Notes under the pieces: generated by a model | What the model was told of the DNA's origin: nothing | What the model saw: only the letters and a program-made list of their open reading frames with translations | Databases searched by the model: none | Made by a program: the position numbers and the translations under genes | Source of the DNA: Xenorhabdus hominickii | Lineage (GTDB): Bacteria > Pseudomonadota > Gammaproteobacteria > Enterobacterales > Enterobacteriaceae | Direction of reading: 5' to 3' | Length of the DNA stretch: 64,000 nucleotides | NCBI RefSeq assembly: GCF_002632725.1 | Contig: NZ_NJAI01000001.1 | Coordinates: forward strand, 248,001-312,000 | In this document: piece after piece, positions 25,409 through 34,989 of the stretch | Numbering within the stretch: position 1 is the stretch's first letter | Layout: the number at the start of each line of letters is the position of its first letter

Positions 25409-27418
25409 ATGGATGGATTAGTTTTCACTTGCCAGATAGGTGCATTGCCGCAGACAACGTTTCAGGTAGTGAATTTCAGCTTACAGGAAGGGCTGTCACA
25501 ACTGTTTCACCTTTCTATCACAGCCGTCAGCGCTTTTAACAACGTGGCACTCAATGAACAATTGGGTTCCAGCGCTTCTCTGACGGTTATCAGGGATGGC
25601 ATCATCGAGCGAACCGTTAATGGCGTTGTGGCAGGGGCAGAGCAGGGAAATACCAATGGGCGACAAACCTATTACACTTTTATTATTCGCCCGGAAATGT
25701 GGTTAATGACGCTCAATCAGGATAGCCGGATTTTCCATCATCAATCTGTACCCGATATTCTTGGGCAGTTGCTTAAAGAGCATCGCATCAAGGCTGATAA
25801 CAAGTTTTACAAAGATCATCAGCAGCATTCGATACGGGAATATACCACCCAGAAACGCGAATCTTCCTATGAATTCTGGTGCCGGCTGGCGGCGGAAGAA
25901 GGCATTATATTCTGGTTCGAAGAGGACAAACTGTTTTACAGCAATTCCCACCTCGGCATGTTGGCGGCATTAACGTTGACCTACAACGTACAGGCAAACA
26001 CGGATAACAGTGATTTGACGGCATGGCAGTGGAATTACGGCGAATATCTGTGCCCGGATGAAACGATCCATAAAGATAATAATTTCCTTCGGCCTTCCTA
26101 TCCTCTGCAACATCTGGCTGCATCAGATAATGGCGGGAACCATTCTGTATTTGAAAGTTATGGCCGTTTTCAGATGGATGCAGAAGGCCGCCCTTTCACC
26201 CAATTGCGTTTGGAGCAGTTGCAGAACCAGAGCAAAATCGGTAAAGCGAGTACCAACTGTATCAAATTAAGACCGGGTCGGATCTTCGTTCTACAATCCC
26301 ATCCGATTGTGACAATGAATGATCGCTGGCAGGTTATTACTGTCACGCATCATGGACATCAACCACAAGCTTCCAGAGATGCGGGAGAAGGGACAACGTT
26401 AACTAATCACGTTACCTTTATTCCGGGCAGGCAGGATTGGCGTCCGCCTTTCCGATATAAGCCGCTGGCGGATGGAGATGAAGTTGCAACCGTCGTAGGG
26501 CCGGAAGGTGAGGAGATCTACGTTGATAAACATGGTGCTATCAAAGTTCATTTCCATTGGAACCGTTATGATGAAGCGGATGACCGTGCTTCCTGCTGGA
26601 TACGTGTAGCACAGGGATGGAATGGTGATGGCTACGGTTTTATGGCCATTCCGCGCATTGGTCAGGAAGTGATTATTTCCTACCTGAATGGCGATATTGA
26701 TCGCCCGATAGTGACGGGCTGTACCTACAACGGGCGCAACCGCCCACCGTTGGATCTGCCGGCGGAAAAAACGCGCACCACCTTCAAGACCCACACCCAC
26801 AAAGGTGAGGGATTTAACGAATTGCGCTTTGAAGATGCGAAAGGCAGTGAAGAGATCTATATCCACGCCCAGAAAGATCAGCTTATCCAGATAAACCACG
26901 ATAAAACCCAACGGGTTGGTCACGATGAAAGCCACCATGTCCTGAACAACCGTAAACATGAAATCGGCAACGATGAATTCATCAGGATTATGCATGAACA
27001 GCACATCCAGATTGACCTGAACCAGTTTGAAACTATCACCAAAGATCGCAAAACCCGCATCAATAACAACTGGCAAGAAAATATCTTTGCCGATCACTTG
27101 CAAGAAGTGGGGCGGGACAAAACCGCCAGAATCAACAACAACTATACCCTGAATGTGGTCAACAACATCCAGAGCCTGACGAAAGTCCATACCCTACAGG
27201 CCAGCGAAACCGTACTGATCAAAGGCAAGGCAGGATCGATTAAGCTGGATGGTTCAGGAGTAACGATCACCGGCAAAATCACCCTGCAAGGGGATGTGTC
27301 GGTAACGGGGGGCAGCCCGGGCACCGTGCCGTCACTCAGCGGCTCAGCCAATGAAGGGTTGGTCATGGCAGAGGATTGCCGGGAAAAAGCCCGTAAGCCG
27401 CAGGAGTCATCGGAATAA
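25409..27418 (+). CDS. vgrG: T6SS spike protein VgrG (second copy)
   Basis: 669 residues. The gp27-like hub starts LVFTCQIGALPQTTFQVVNFSLQEGLSQLF and contains TTQKRESSYEFWCRLAAEEGIIFWFEED. The OB-fold contains HFHWNRYDEADDRASCWIRVAQGWNG and FMAIPRIGQEVIISYLNGDIDRP. The needle is longer and more His/Asp-repetitive than in the first copy (NHDKTQRVGHDESHHVLNNRK and so on), ending in a beta-helix SIKLDGSGVTITGKITLQGD. The C-terminal 30 residues are a distinct tail. Its stop overlaps the adaptor start (TAATG at 27416-27420), so the two are translationally coupled. Confidence 0.96.
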   Translation: MDGLVFTCQIGALPQTTFQVVNFSLQEGLSQLFHLSITAVSAFNNVALNEQLGSSASLTVIRDGIIERTVNGVVAGAEQGNTNGRQTYYTFIIRPEMWLMTLNQDSRIFHHQSVPDILGQLLKEHRIKADNKFYKDHQQHSIREYTTQKRESSYEFWCRLAAEEGIIFWFEEDKLFYSNSHLGMLAALTLTYNVQANTDNSDLTAWQWNYGEYLCPDETIHKDNNFLRPSYPLQHLAASDNGGNHSVFESYGRFQMDAEGRPFTQLRLEQLQNQSKIGKASTNCIKLRPGRIFVLQSHPIVTMNDRWQVITVTHHGHQPQASRDAGEGTTLTNHVTFIPGRQDWRPPFRYKPLADGDEVATVVGPEGEEIYVDKHGAIKVHFHWNRYDEADDRASCWIRVAQGWNGDGYGFMAIPRIGQEVIISYLNGDIDRPIVTGCTYNGRNRPPLDLPAEKTRTTFKTHTHKGEGFNELRFEDAKGSEEIYIHAQKDQLIQINHDKTQRVGHDESHHVLNNRKHEIGNDEFIRIMHEQHIQIDLNQFETITKDRKTRINNNWQENIFADHLQEVGRDKTARINNNYTLNVVNNIQSLTKVHTLQASETVLIKGKAGSIKLDGSGVTITGKITLQGDVSVTGGSPGTVPSLSGSANEGLVMAEDCREKARKPQESSE

Positions 27419-28629
27419 TGTCCTGGATACCCGATTATGCCGAACATTGGGTGGTGGATTATGCCTATACCACGCCACAAGGCGAGCACTACTCTGCCCA
27501 GTCGATTGTCCGTGCAACGAGCAAGCCGCAGGCTCTGTCGGCACTGGCGGAATATGTCCTGCAGGCGGGACATTCACCGGGGCAATATCAAAGTATTCAG
27601 CCGTTGCCTGAATACCTTGCCGCCAGCCCTTATGTCGAATTGCCGCTATTGCGGCAGTTCCGGCAGGGGGTGGAGAGGAATGCACAGGTGATCCCGCTGA
27701 ACGAACACAATATCAACGCCCCCTTGCCTGCCGAGCGGGGCATATTGCAGTTCACTGTAACGGAAACCATGCCCTCCAGAGCATGCGGGCAGTACCGCTA
27801 TATGGTGATTGATGCCACGGTTTACCGTCGGGTCATGGGCAGTTTTATCGTGCCTGACCTGATGGTCTCCAACCTGCGATGGGAAAGCTTGTTTCAGGGG
27901 GAAACCCAAATCACGCTCGAAGACAGCGCCCCTTATCTGGTGGAATTAACGGATGACACTACGGTGTACTCTGCTTTTCAGCAAAAGATTACTCAGCCGA
28001 CCACTCCAGAATCAGGCATTTTTATCGACAGTGACCAGCCATTTCCTGTGATCCGTAATCACCTGCGTAAATTCACCTATCTGAGAAATGAACAACACCA
28101 ATCCTGGGTGTTTTACCGCTTCTATGTGCCACAAGGCTTGCTCCCGCTACTGAAAAGCCTGCCGGATGAACAACTGATGCACTTTATGCGCCCGATAATG
28201 CGGATCGGTTACTTCGACAGCCAGACGGGGCAGTACTACGCCCTTTCTGTGGCTGAAAACAGCCTGGATCAGGAAAAAACGGCTCCCGTGGCCATCAACC
28301 GCTCTCTGGTGGGCATATTGGCGGGGCAGACCCAAGCGCGGGCGGTGGCGCAGATAGTGAAATTTATTGCAGAGACCCAGCCTGAACTGTCGCCCGAACA
28401 GCAAGAACACCTGCCCGCCTTTGTGGTGCAACAGGCCAATCTTGCCTGTCTGGCGGGATTCGCCCATCAGCGTTCGATTCTGTATCTGGTGGCGGGCAGA
28501 AGTCTGGCGCGGGATAACGAAGCGCTCTGGCAGCGGGCATGGCAGCATGCCTGTGCCGAAGCACAGGCGCAAGAGGTGCGGGCGCTGGCTTGTTATGAGT
28601 ATTGTTTTAAAAACCGGGCATTAAGTTAA
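27418..28629 (+). CDS. DUF4123-containing T6SS effector adaptor
   Basis: 403 residues, larger than typical DUF4123 adaptors. The DUF4123 domain occupies about residues 120-245 (QYRYMVIDATVYRRVMGSFIVPDLMVSNLRWESLFQGETQITLEDSAPYLVEL, then WVFYRFYVPQGLLPLLKSLPDEQ). The N-terminal 110 residues are a private region of mixed structure (HWVVDYAYTTPQGEHYSAQSIV). The C-terminal ~110 residues are helical (ARAVAQIVKFIAETQPELSPEQQEHLPAFVVQQ). It sits between vgrG and the VasX-like effector and would load that effector on the spike. Confidence 0.82.
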   Translation: MSWIPDYAEHWVVDYAYTTPQGEHYSAQSIVRATSKPQALSALAEYVLQAGHSPGQYQSIQPLPEYLAASPYVELPLLRQFRQGVERNAQVIPLNEHNINAPLPAERGILQFTVTETMPSRACGQYRYMVIDATVYRRVMGSFIVPDLMVSNLRWESLFQGETQITLEDSAPYLVELTDDTTVYSAFQQKITQPTTPESGIFIDSDQPFPVIRNHLRKFTYLRNEQHQSWVFYRFYVPQGLLPLLKSLPDEQLMHFMRPIMRIGYFDSQTGQYYALSVAENSLDQEKTAPVAINRSLVGILAGQTQARAVAQIVKFIAETQPELSPEQQEHLPAFVVQQANLACLAGFAHQRSILYLVAGRSLARDNEALWQRAWQHACAEAQAQEVRALACYEYCFKNRALS

Positions 28630-28647
28630 CACAAGGAGAGAAGAGAA

Positions 28648-31600
28648 ATGGAAAAATCGATATTAACGAGCGCGGGTGACGCTCTTGAGACCGCCGCGAA
28701 AAAAGCGGCAAAAACGTTTGAAAAAATGGTCGATGAGGCGAAGGCACGCATACCTCATGAGTTGGATATGGATACCGTTGTCAGGCCCTGTGACGCCAAT
28801 ATCCGGCCGGTTTATCCTGTCAGATATGCCTATATGAATTTTTTTGGTGACACATGGATAGATGCTCAATTACCGCCGCCAATAAGTACGTTTATTGATC
28901 CTGATGATGATTCATTAAGTGCCAGCGTTCTGGGGGGCTATAGCATTCGAATGCCAAGACCGGGTTGGATCTATGTCAAAGAAGAAGAGGCGATTAAAAC
29001 CCGTGGCTCCCAACAGAATGGCAAATTACTGATTTTCAAATTCAGCCCTGAAATTGTCACCTTAGAGGGCAAAAGGGGGATGGTCACAAAATACACCAAA
29101 TATGAGCAAACAGCCGGAAGCTCATCGTGGGAAGAAATCCACCCTGCCAGCGGTACAGCCGGATTAGGCTATCCTTTTTTGGCGATGGATAAAGATGTGA
29201 CCCAAATCAGTATCGTTTACAGTGAAGTCGAGCTGGCTAAATCTGTCCTGAATAAGATGGATAACGATAAAACCTTCCGCAAGAGTGCGATGCAATTTGT
29301 GGATTTAGACAGTGAGGCATCAGATTATGCTATTGATGCCAGACAAGAACATTTCGACAGATTAGTGGAAGATTTCAAAGATCCTGAAAAACAATTTCAG
29401 GCATACAAAAATCAATTATCCGATCCGCTTTTACACGCTGCTGATTTGGGGGATATCACGACGGAAGGCAGTTTTTTCATGGATGCCGAGATGGAAATGC
29501 GTTATATCGACAGTCTTATCTGCCCTTATTACAAAGATAAAGCGAAGATTGTGGTCTTGCATGATCCGGTGGGATATCAGCGTGATATTTTAATGGCGTA
29601 TATGTTACTTAATCTTTGGGAGCTAAGCTATAGTGCAACTAATATGTATCCTCTTACGATAGGGAATTTTGTTGAGATATTAGCGGCATCAAAAAATAAA
29701 GAAATTAAAAAATGTGTTGAGGAGTGTATTCACCAAGAAAATTGGAAAACTTGGTGGCCTAAATTAACTACGCCGATTAAGAGTGTAAAAGATAGAAAGA
29801 AAGAAATTCTTGAATTTTATAAATGTTTTTTTGAAAGTGAAATGATTGCAGGTAAATTAGGTGGGCTTACACACTATTTTAAGAATTTTTTCTCCGTATC
29901 TGATAAAAAGGACATTTATACCGAAGATGATGCAAAAGAATTTGAACGATTCTGTATTTTACACGCTGAATTAATGGAGCCGCTAAAGCATTCAGAAGAG
30001 GGGCTGTTGGCGATGGAAAGTATTATTGCGGGTCCATTGGCCATAGACGGAAATAATGCGTGGGAAGTTGCCCTCAATGGAATAGTGAATTCACTGGGCC
30101 ATGATGGCGTTGATAAAGGTTCCATTGCAAGGTTCCTCAATCGGGGAATAGATATAATACTCAGTGTCGTTGGCAATTTATTGGCTAGACTGTATGTATT
30201 TACAACAGAGTTATCATATAAAGGGATATTACATTTACATGTGTTGAGTGTTAAACAGGTAACGCATAAACTTGTGCCTAAAATCTTAGATTATTTGGGG
30301 CTTGAAATAAAGCAAGGACAATATCTCGAATTAACCGAGAAAGAATATTATAAGTTTCTAAAAAAAATTGAAGAATATGAAAATCAAGGAGTATCAGGTA
30401 AAATTAAGAAAGGCATGGCTCATGCTGAGTCTGGCTTGAAAAGGTTTGTAGGAAAAAAAGTGTTTGACTGGTCTAACAGGTTGGATAATTACAATAATAA
30501 TATAAAGATAAAAATACCGCTGATTAAATTTAAAAGGCCTGAGTTAAATCCTAAGTTTAAGTTTTTTTATAATGCAAATAAGTCTGCTGGCTACTTATTG
30601 AGCTCAGGATTAAGTGGTTTGGATTTATTTATGAAGAGTTATATGTTATATAAATTGACATCAATGTCTCGTTTCGAAAAGAATGCGCCATTTAATGCAA
30701 ACAAACTTCCTTATTATTATGTTTCAAGTTATGCGAATACTATATTAGGCGGATTAATTGCTGCTAAAGGTGTTTCCGCTATTGGTGGAGATGCTATTAA
30801 AGTTGCAGCTAGCCTGGCGGGTAAATTGAATAGCCCCACAGCAAAAGCGTTATTGGATTCTGCATCACGCAGGCTTCTGTTAGAAAGTGCTTTAATAACA
30901 AAATGGGTAAACGGTGGATTAATTACTACAGGGTTTGTGAGTGGGGCACTTTCTTATTACGATGCCTACAACTCTTTTGGTTTTGGTAATGATAAAGAAG
31001 CTTATTCTCATATTTCAATAGGTACAGGATCAATAATAATGGCTGTAGGATGGTCTATGGCGGTAGCCGCGTCGGAAGTGACTTTTGGCGTCAGTCTTCT
31101 GATTGCGCTAGGCGCTTCACTAATGCTTGGTGGAACATTCGCAGCTATATACTTCAATTGGGTAGATTTGGAAACGTTGTTAAGTAACTGCTTTTGGGGG
31201 AATGGGAGTAAGTATGCTTTTTGGAGTACGAGTGAAGATCGCCCGAGATTAAGTTCTCAATTTAAGACAATAATGCGTAATGAGAAAAATACTAGAGATG
31301 CATATCGGGTTGAGTTTCAAGAATTTTTAAATATTTTTATTAAACCAACTTTGAAAATTGAAAGCAATAAAAAAGGGAAGATGATTTATAAATTTATACT
31401 GCCTAGTTTCAAATGGGGAGAATCAGATATATATCATGAAGTCATGCCATCTGGTTTGTCAGATGGCTACAGTGATCCTGATGCTTCAATAATTGAACGT
31501 AGTTATAGCAGACATCATTATTCTGTGGCAAAAGATAAGTTTGATAAAGCAATAAATACTGCTCGTGAAAATCGTGAAAATCTAATTTTTGATGAGGAAA

Positions 31601-31773
31601 GTGGTTTAACTACACTAACCGTAGAGGTAGATAAGCAATATTCTGAGTATATGAAAATTTTTTGGTATTATAAGCCAACAGAAGATATTATTTCTCCTCT
31701 TCACTATAAATGGAGAAAAGAGCCAACGTTGGAAAATGCGGTTTATGGATATGAAGATGAGGTATTACGTTAA
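28648..31773 (+). CDS. VasX-like membrane-disrupting T6SS effector
   Basis: 1041 residues with a strong ribosome site (AAGGAG). An N-terminal VasX-type targeting region lies at about 40-170 (CDANIRPVYPVRYAYMNFF, then YSIRMPRPGWIYVKEEE), as in VasX/Tde-type colicin-like effectors. The middle is helical. Hydrophobic stretches at about 510-530, 690-726 and 789-836 (TGSIIMAVGWSMAVAASEVTFGVSLLIALGASLMLGG) resemble colicin-type pore helices. VasX proteins are delivered by T6SS and dissipate the inner-membrane potential. The membrane immunity genes downstream agree. From about residue 330 onward the codon use becomes markedly AT-rich, suggesting a separately acquired C-terminal part. Confidence 0.8.
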   Translation: MEKSILTSAGDALETAAKKAAKTFEKMVDEAKARIPHELDMDTVVRPCDANIRPVYPVRYAYMNFFGDTWIDAQLPPPISTFIDPDDDSLSASVLGGYSIRMPRPGWIYVKEEEAIKTRGSQQNGKLLIFKFSPEIVTLEGKRGMVTKYTKYEQTAGSSSWEEIHPASGTAGLGYPFLAMDKDVTQISIVYSEVELAKSVLNKMDNDKTFRKSAMQFVDLDSEASDYAIDARQEHFDRLVEDFKDPEKQFQAYKNQLSDPLLHAADLGDITTEGSFFMDAEMEMRYIDSLICPYYKDKAKIVVLHDPVGYQRDILMAYMLLNLWELSYSATNMYPLTIGNFVEILAASKNKEIKKCVEECIHQENWKTWWPKLTTPIKSVKDRKKEILEFYKCFFESEMIAGKLGGLTHYFKNFFSVSDKKDIYTEDDAKEFERFCILHAELMEPLKHSEEGLLAMESIIAGPLAIDGNNAWEVALNGIVNSLGHDGVDKGSIARFLNRGIDIILSVVGNLLARLYVFTTELSYKGILHLHVLSVKQVTHKLVPKILDYLGLEIKQGQYLELTEKEYYKFLKKIEEYENQGVSGKIKKGMAHAESGLKRFVGKKVFDWSNRLDNYNNNIKIKIPLIKFKRPELNPKFKFFYNANKSAGYLLSSGLSGLDLFMKSYMLYKLTSMSRFEKNAPFNANKLPYYYVSSYANTILGGLIAAKGVSAIGGDAIKVAASLAGKLNSPTAKALLDSASRRLLLESALITKWVNGGLITTGFVSGALSYYDAYNSFGFGNDKEAYSHISIGTGSIIMAVGWSMAVAASEVTFGVSLLIALGASLMLGGTFAAIYFNWVDLETLLSNCFWGNGSKYAFWSTSEDRPRLSSQFKTIMRNEKNTRDAYRVEFQEFLNIFIKPTLKIESNKKGKMIYKFILPSFKWGESDIYHEVMPSGLSDGYSDPDASIIERSYSRHHYSVAKDKFDKAINTARENRENLIFDEESGLTTLTVEVDKQYSEYMKIFWYYKPTEDIISPLHYKWRKEPTLENAVYGYEDEVLR

Positions 31774-32724
31774 ATGAGTATATTAATTAAAAAAATATTC
31801 AAGAAAATTTTTAGAGTGAAGGCACCTCCAACAGAGCCATTATCTACATTTGGTGATCCTGTTCTGGAGGAAAAGCTAATTCTGTTGGATAATAAAACCG
31901 TAAAACGTGCAGGATTTTTGGATGCAATAAATAGCAAGGAGTGTCATTTCCGTCATAATCTTATTAGAGCAAGAAAAGAAGTTATAGTACCTGTGATGAT
32001 TGGATTTATGTTAGGTTTTGGATTTTTTATTAATGATTTTGTTCAGGGGTGGAGAGCTAACGAAAGAGCCCTTCTTAGATATGTTAGTGATGCCAAGATA
32101 CTTTATGGAGAACAAATTTTTTTAAGTTATGAGTTGTCGGAAGATCTTGAATCATTAAAAATAATATCTGATGAAAAAGAAGTATCATTACCTAAATATC
32201 TATATATGCGTTATTCTAAAGATGGCTATTATGGTGAAGAAAGGGCTAGGCGATATCTAATTATAGATGCAAGTTTCGGGTTGTTTTTCCTTAGTGCCAA
32301 TATTCTTATTATCAGCATTTTTTTAAGATTACGTAAGCCTGCAAATTTCATCATTGATCATGAAAGACAACTTTTTTATACTTGGAAAAAAGGGAAGGTG
32401 TATGTATCTCGCTATAAAGAATTAGGCGTAGCATTTGCTAATAATATTTTGCATTTCAAATGTTATGGGCTGAACGAAAAGAATGAACTGACATATCAGT
32501 TTTTTATCCCTTATCTTAGTCTTTTCAACTCAGACGAGGATAAAGTTTATATTTTGGCATTTATGTCAAAATATTTATTACAAGGAAAAGAGGCTGTCAG
32601 TTCAGTTGATTTTAAACGTCAAGAGCGATTACCGTGGTTTCGTAAGCAAATAAAACCAACGGATTGGGAACAACAGATTTCAGCAACTTTAGCTGAATTG
32701 GATAGACTTGGTCCACCGAAATAG
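31774..32724 (+). CDS. Inner-membrane immunity protein, first copy
   Basis: 316 residues starting on the base after the effector stop codon. Two clear membrane segments are visible: VIVPVMIGFMLGFGFFINDFV (about 70-92) and FGLFFLSANILIISIFLRL (about 168-188). The rest is hydrophilic and ends with VSSVDFKRQERLPWF and WEQQISATLAELDRLGPPK. This topology suits TsiV2-type immunity, in which an inner-membrane protein neutralises a pore-forming T6SS effector. It is homologous along its length to the gene at 32926. Confidence 0.82.
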   Translation: MSILIKKIFKKIFRVKAPPTEPLSTFGDPVLEEKLILLDNKTVKRAGFLDAINSKECHFRHNLIRARKEVIVPVMIGFMLGFGFFINDFVQGWRANERALLRYVSDAKILYGEQIFLSYELSEDLESLKIISDEKEVSLPKYLYMRYSKDGYYGEERARRYLIIDASFGLFFLSANILIISIFLRLRKPANFIIDHERQLFYTWKKGKVYVSRYKELGVAFANNILHFKCYGLNEKNELTYQFFIPYLSLFNSDEDKVYILAFMSKYLLQGKEAVSSVDFKRQERLPWFRKQIKPTDWEQQISATLAELDRLGPPK

Positions 32725-32793
32725 ACTACTTCCTCTAAATAAGAGTTGGAAAAAATATCAATTTAGTGAGTTATGTCTTTACTCTATAAAAAA

Positions 32794-32828
32794 TAGCACT
32801 GAAGAATATTATAATTATCTCGGTGCTA
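32794..32828 (+). terminator. Hairpin after first immunity gene
   Basis: TAGCACTGA pairs (one mismatch) with TCGGTGCTA across a 17-base AT-rich loop, 70 bases after the stop codon. No T-run follows, so it is a weak terminator at best. The same hairpin, without the mismatch, is repeated at 33958-33992 as part of the duplication. Confidence 0.45.
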
Positions 32829-32925
32829 TACACCAACTGAGGACTCTATTTTTCCTATACGTTATAAATTGGAATCATGACCCGAAAATGCGATTTATGG
32901 ATATTTTGATGAGAAGGTACGTTAA
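32827..32925 (+). pseudogene. Remnant of duplicated VasX effector tail
   Basis: Translation in the frame ending at the TAA at 32923-32925 gives TPTEDSIFPIRYKLES, an internal stop, then PENAIYGYFDEKVR. The end of the effector at 31773 reads KPTEDIISPLHYKWRKEP..ENAVYGYEDEVLR, so the two are plainly homologous. The junction to the next immunity gene (stop immediately followed by ATG) is also the same. It is a leftover 3' end of an effector gene, duplicated together with the immunity gene. Confidence 0.85.
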
Positions 32926-33906
32926 ATGATAAACTCAATAATAAAATGGCTAGCCAAAAAAAATGAGGGTAAAGTAAATCATGATACCAGAATTAACCGA
33001 CTCTCAACAGAGTGCGATCCTTTCTTGGATGAAGATATTGGCATGCTGGATAAAGAGAAAATAAAAACAGAGGGGTTTATTGAGTTAATTGATGATAAAA
33101 AGTGTAAAATACGATATGGCAGGAGTAATTATCGTGAAAATATTTTACTTTCTTCTTTAGCCGGTTTTTTATTAGGTTTTTGTTTTTTTATTAATGATTT
33201 TGTTAATACATGGAAAGTCAATGAGGGATTTTATTTAAGAGCCGTTACTTATGCTAAGAGGGATTATGGGGAGGAATTTTATTTAAATCCTAACATTCCT
33301 GATTATGTTGAAAAATATAAATATATTGCTGATGCAAAGAGCATTTCTTTTTCTCAATATTTTCATATTCGTTATATGGATAATGATTTTTATGAAAAAT
33401 CTAGAGTGCGAAAAAATTTATTACTAGATGGTGGTTTTTTTCTATTTTCTATTACCATAATTTTAATTCATTTATGGGTATTATCTTTACTTCGTAAAAT
33501 ATCCCCTCTTGTTATTGATCGGAAAAAACAACTGTTTTATACCTGGTGTAGGGGAAGAATGTATGTTGCGCGTTATTCTCAAGTCGATGTTGTTAATCTA
33601 TATGATGTTCTATATTTAAGAGTTTATGGATTTGACAAAAACAACAAACTGATGATTTATGCTTTTGAACCCCGTATCCCTAACCTAATAGACGACATAA
33701 TAAGCAAAAAGTATTTATTGGCTTTTGTCGCAAAATATCTGATACAAGGAAAAGAATCCGTCAGCTCAGTGGATTTTAAACGCCAATCATCAATATTTCC
33801 TTTACATAAAAACTCAAAACCAACTGATTGGGAAACTCAGATTACGGCAATCTTAGCTGAATTGGATAGGCTTGGGCCACCGAAAGGGGCGACTGATCCT
33901 AAATAA
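32926..33906 (+). CDS. Inner-membrane immunity protein, second copy
   Basis: 326 residues, homologous to the gene at 31774: conserved GFLLGFCFFINDFVNTWKVNEGFYLRAVTYAK, QLFYTWCRGRMYVARYSQVDV and VSSVDFKRQ...KPTDWETQITAILAELDRLGPPK. It has the same two membrane segments (about 76-98 and 175-195). The two diverge strongly in the middle (the presumed external part), which would fit immunity to a different effector-tail variant. Its start follows directly on a duplicated effector-tail remnant. Confidence 0.8.
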   Translation: MINSIIKWLAKKNEGKVNHDTRINRLSTECDPFLDEDIGMLDKEKIKTEGFIELIDDKKCKIRYGRSNYRENILLSSLAGFLLGFCFFINDFVNTWKVNEGFYLRAVTYAKRDYGEEFYLNPNIPDYVEKYKYIADAKSISFSQYFHIRYMDNDFYEKSRVRKNLLLDGGFFLFSITIILIHLWVLSLLRKISPLVIDRKKQLFYTWCRGRMYVARYSQVDVVNLYDVLYLRVYGFDKNNKLMIYAFEPRIPNLIDDIISKKYLLAFVAKYLIQGKESVSSVDFKRQSSIFPLHKNSKPTDWETQITAILAELDRLGPPKGATDPK

Positions 33907-33957
33907 TAGCTGGAAAAAATATTAATACAGTAAGTTATATTTTTATGCCAGAAAAAA

Positions 33958-33992
33958 TAGCACCGAAAAATATTATAATTATCTCGGTGCTA
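33958..33992 (+). terminator. Hairpin after second immunity gene
   Basis: TAGCACCGA and TCGGTGCTA form a perfect 9-bp stem with an AT-rich loop, followed by ATTTTAAAG. It is the counterpart of the hairpin at 32794 in the preceding repeat unit. Confidence 0.5.
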
Positions 33993-34072
33993 ATTTTAAA
34001 GTTTAAAAAATTATATTTTAAATCGTTACTTTATTATCATTTATATTAATTTTTTATATGGAATTGTTTTGT

Positions 34073-34174
34073 ATGGATAAAAATAATGAAATTAAATTAG
34101 CACGAATGTCAACTATTTTCGATCCTCTTTTGAAGGAAGATATTGGAATATTAGATAACTTGAGATTTGTTTAA
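34073..34174 (+). pseudogene. Truncated third immunity paralogue
   Basis: 33 codons: MDKNNEIKLARMSTIFDPLL then KEDIGILDNLRFV and a stop. The part STIFDPLLKEDIGILD aligns with STFGDPVLEEKLILLD and STECDPFLDEDIGMLD of the two intact immunity proteins at the same distance from the start. Homology is lost after about 34160, and an IS1-family element begins at 34235. The gene has lost about 90% of its length. Confidence 0.75.
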
Positions 34175-34291
34175 GAAGGGAATTCAAGTGCCTGAGGCAC
34201 GATCAAAGTTTTTGCTAAAGAAAACAAAATCGTGGGTCATGACATCAATTTATTGAATCATGTATAGTCTGTCTATTTGGAGAACATTCAG

Positions 34292-34597
34292 ATGACAAAG
34301 ATTGATGTGACCTGCCCATCTTGTTGTGCAGTCAAAGGGATCCATCGTAATGGGCGCTCTCGTTCCGGTCATCAACGTTACCTTTGCCAATCCTGTCGTC
34401 ATTCCTGGCCACTTGAATTCACTTATACCGCATGTCGTCCCGGTACACATGAGCAAATCGTTGATATGACCCTGAATGGAATGGGATGTCGGGCGACTGC
34501 GCGTGTTATGGATATTGGTCTTAATACGGTCCTTCGTCACTTAAAAAGCTCAGGCCCAAACACGTCACTGAAGCCATTGCTCCCAGCACCGAAGTGA
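34292..34597 (+). CDS. insA: IS1-family InsA
   Basis: 101 residues from the ATG at 34292. The N-terminal zinc finger is [32 protein letters not shown], followed by the helix-turn-helix [28 protein letters not shown]. Alone, InsA binds the IS ends and represses transposition. A -1 slip at CTTAAAAAG (near 34540) would join it to the insB frame: the downstream frame continues [20 protein letters not shown] without a stop into InsB. Confidence 0.9.
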   Translation: MTKIDVTCPSCCAVKGIHRNGRSRSGHQRYLCQSCRHSWPLEFTYTACRPGTHEQIVDMTLNGMGCRATARVMDIGLNTVLRHLKSSGPNTSLKPLLPAPK

Positions 34598-34989
34598 TTG
34601 TTTGTTACAAAATGGATGAGCCGTGGTCATACGTGAAGTCAAAGAACAAACCTCATTGGCTCTTTTATGCTTACGACAGGATTAGGCGAAAAGTCATCGC
34701 CCACGTTTTTGGCCCAAGAACAAAGAAGACCTTGATGCGTTTGAGGGCGTTATTGTCTCCTTTCAACATTGTGGTCTATATGACCGATGACTGGAGAGGG
34801 TATGAAAAAACGCGGGCAGGGAAACGGTATGTGGTCAGCAAGCGTTATACACAACGCATAGAGAGACATAACCTGAATCTTCGTCAGCATTTGGCAAGAC
34901 TGACTCGCAAAACACTGGCTTTTTCAAAATCCGTAGAAATGCATGACAGAGTCATTGGATATTATCTGAACATTCAGCATTATCAATAA
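34594..34989 (+). CDS. insB: IS1-family InsB (DDE transposase domain)
   Basis: 131 residues in the track of a -1 frameshift from insA; a GTG at 34594 overlaps the insA stop. The catalytic acidic residues are visible in [21 protein letters not shown] and [16 protein letters not shown], and the end YLNIQHYQ corresponds to YLNIKHYQ of IS1. The functional transposase is expected to be the InsAB' fusion. Confidence 0.9.
   Translation: MIVCYKMDEPWSYVKSKNKPHWLFYAYDRIRRKVIAHVFGPRTKKTLMRLRALLSPFNIVVYMTDDWRGYEKTRAGKRYVVSKRYTQRIERHNLNLRQHLARLTRKTLAFSKSVEMHDRVIGYYLNIQHYQ

Noticed and set aside
32708..32929. 73-codon open frame between the immunity genes
   Set aside because: It lies in a different frame from the duplicated effector-tail remnant that explains this stretch.
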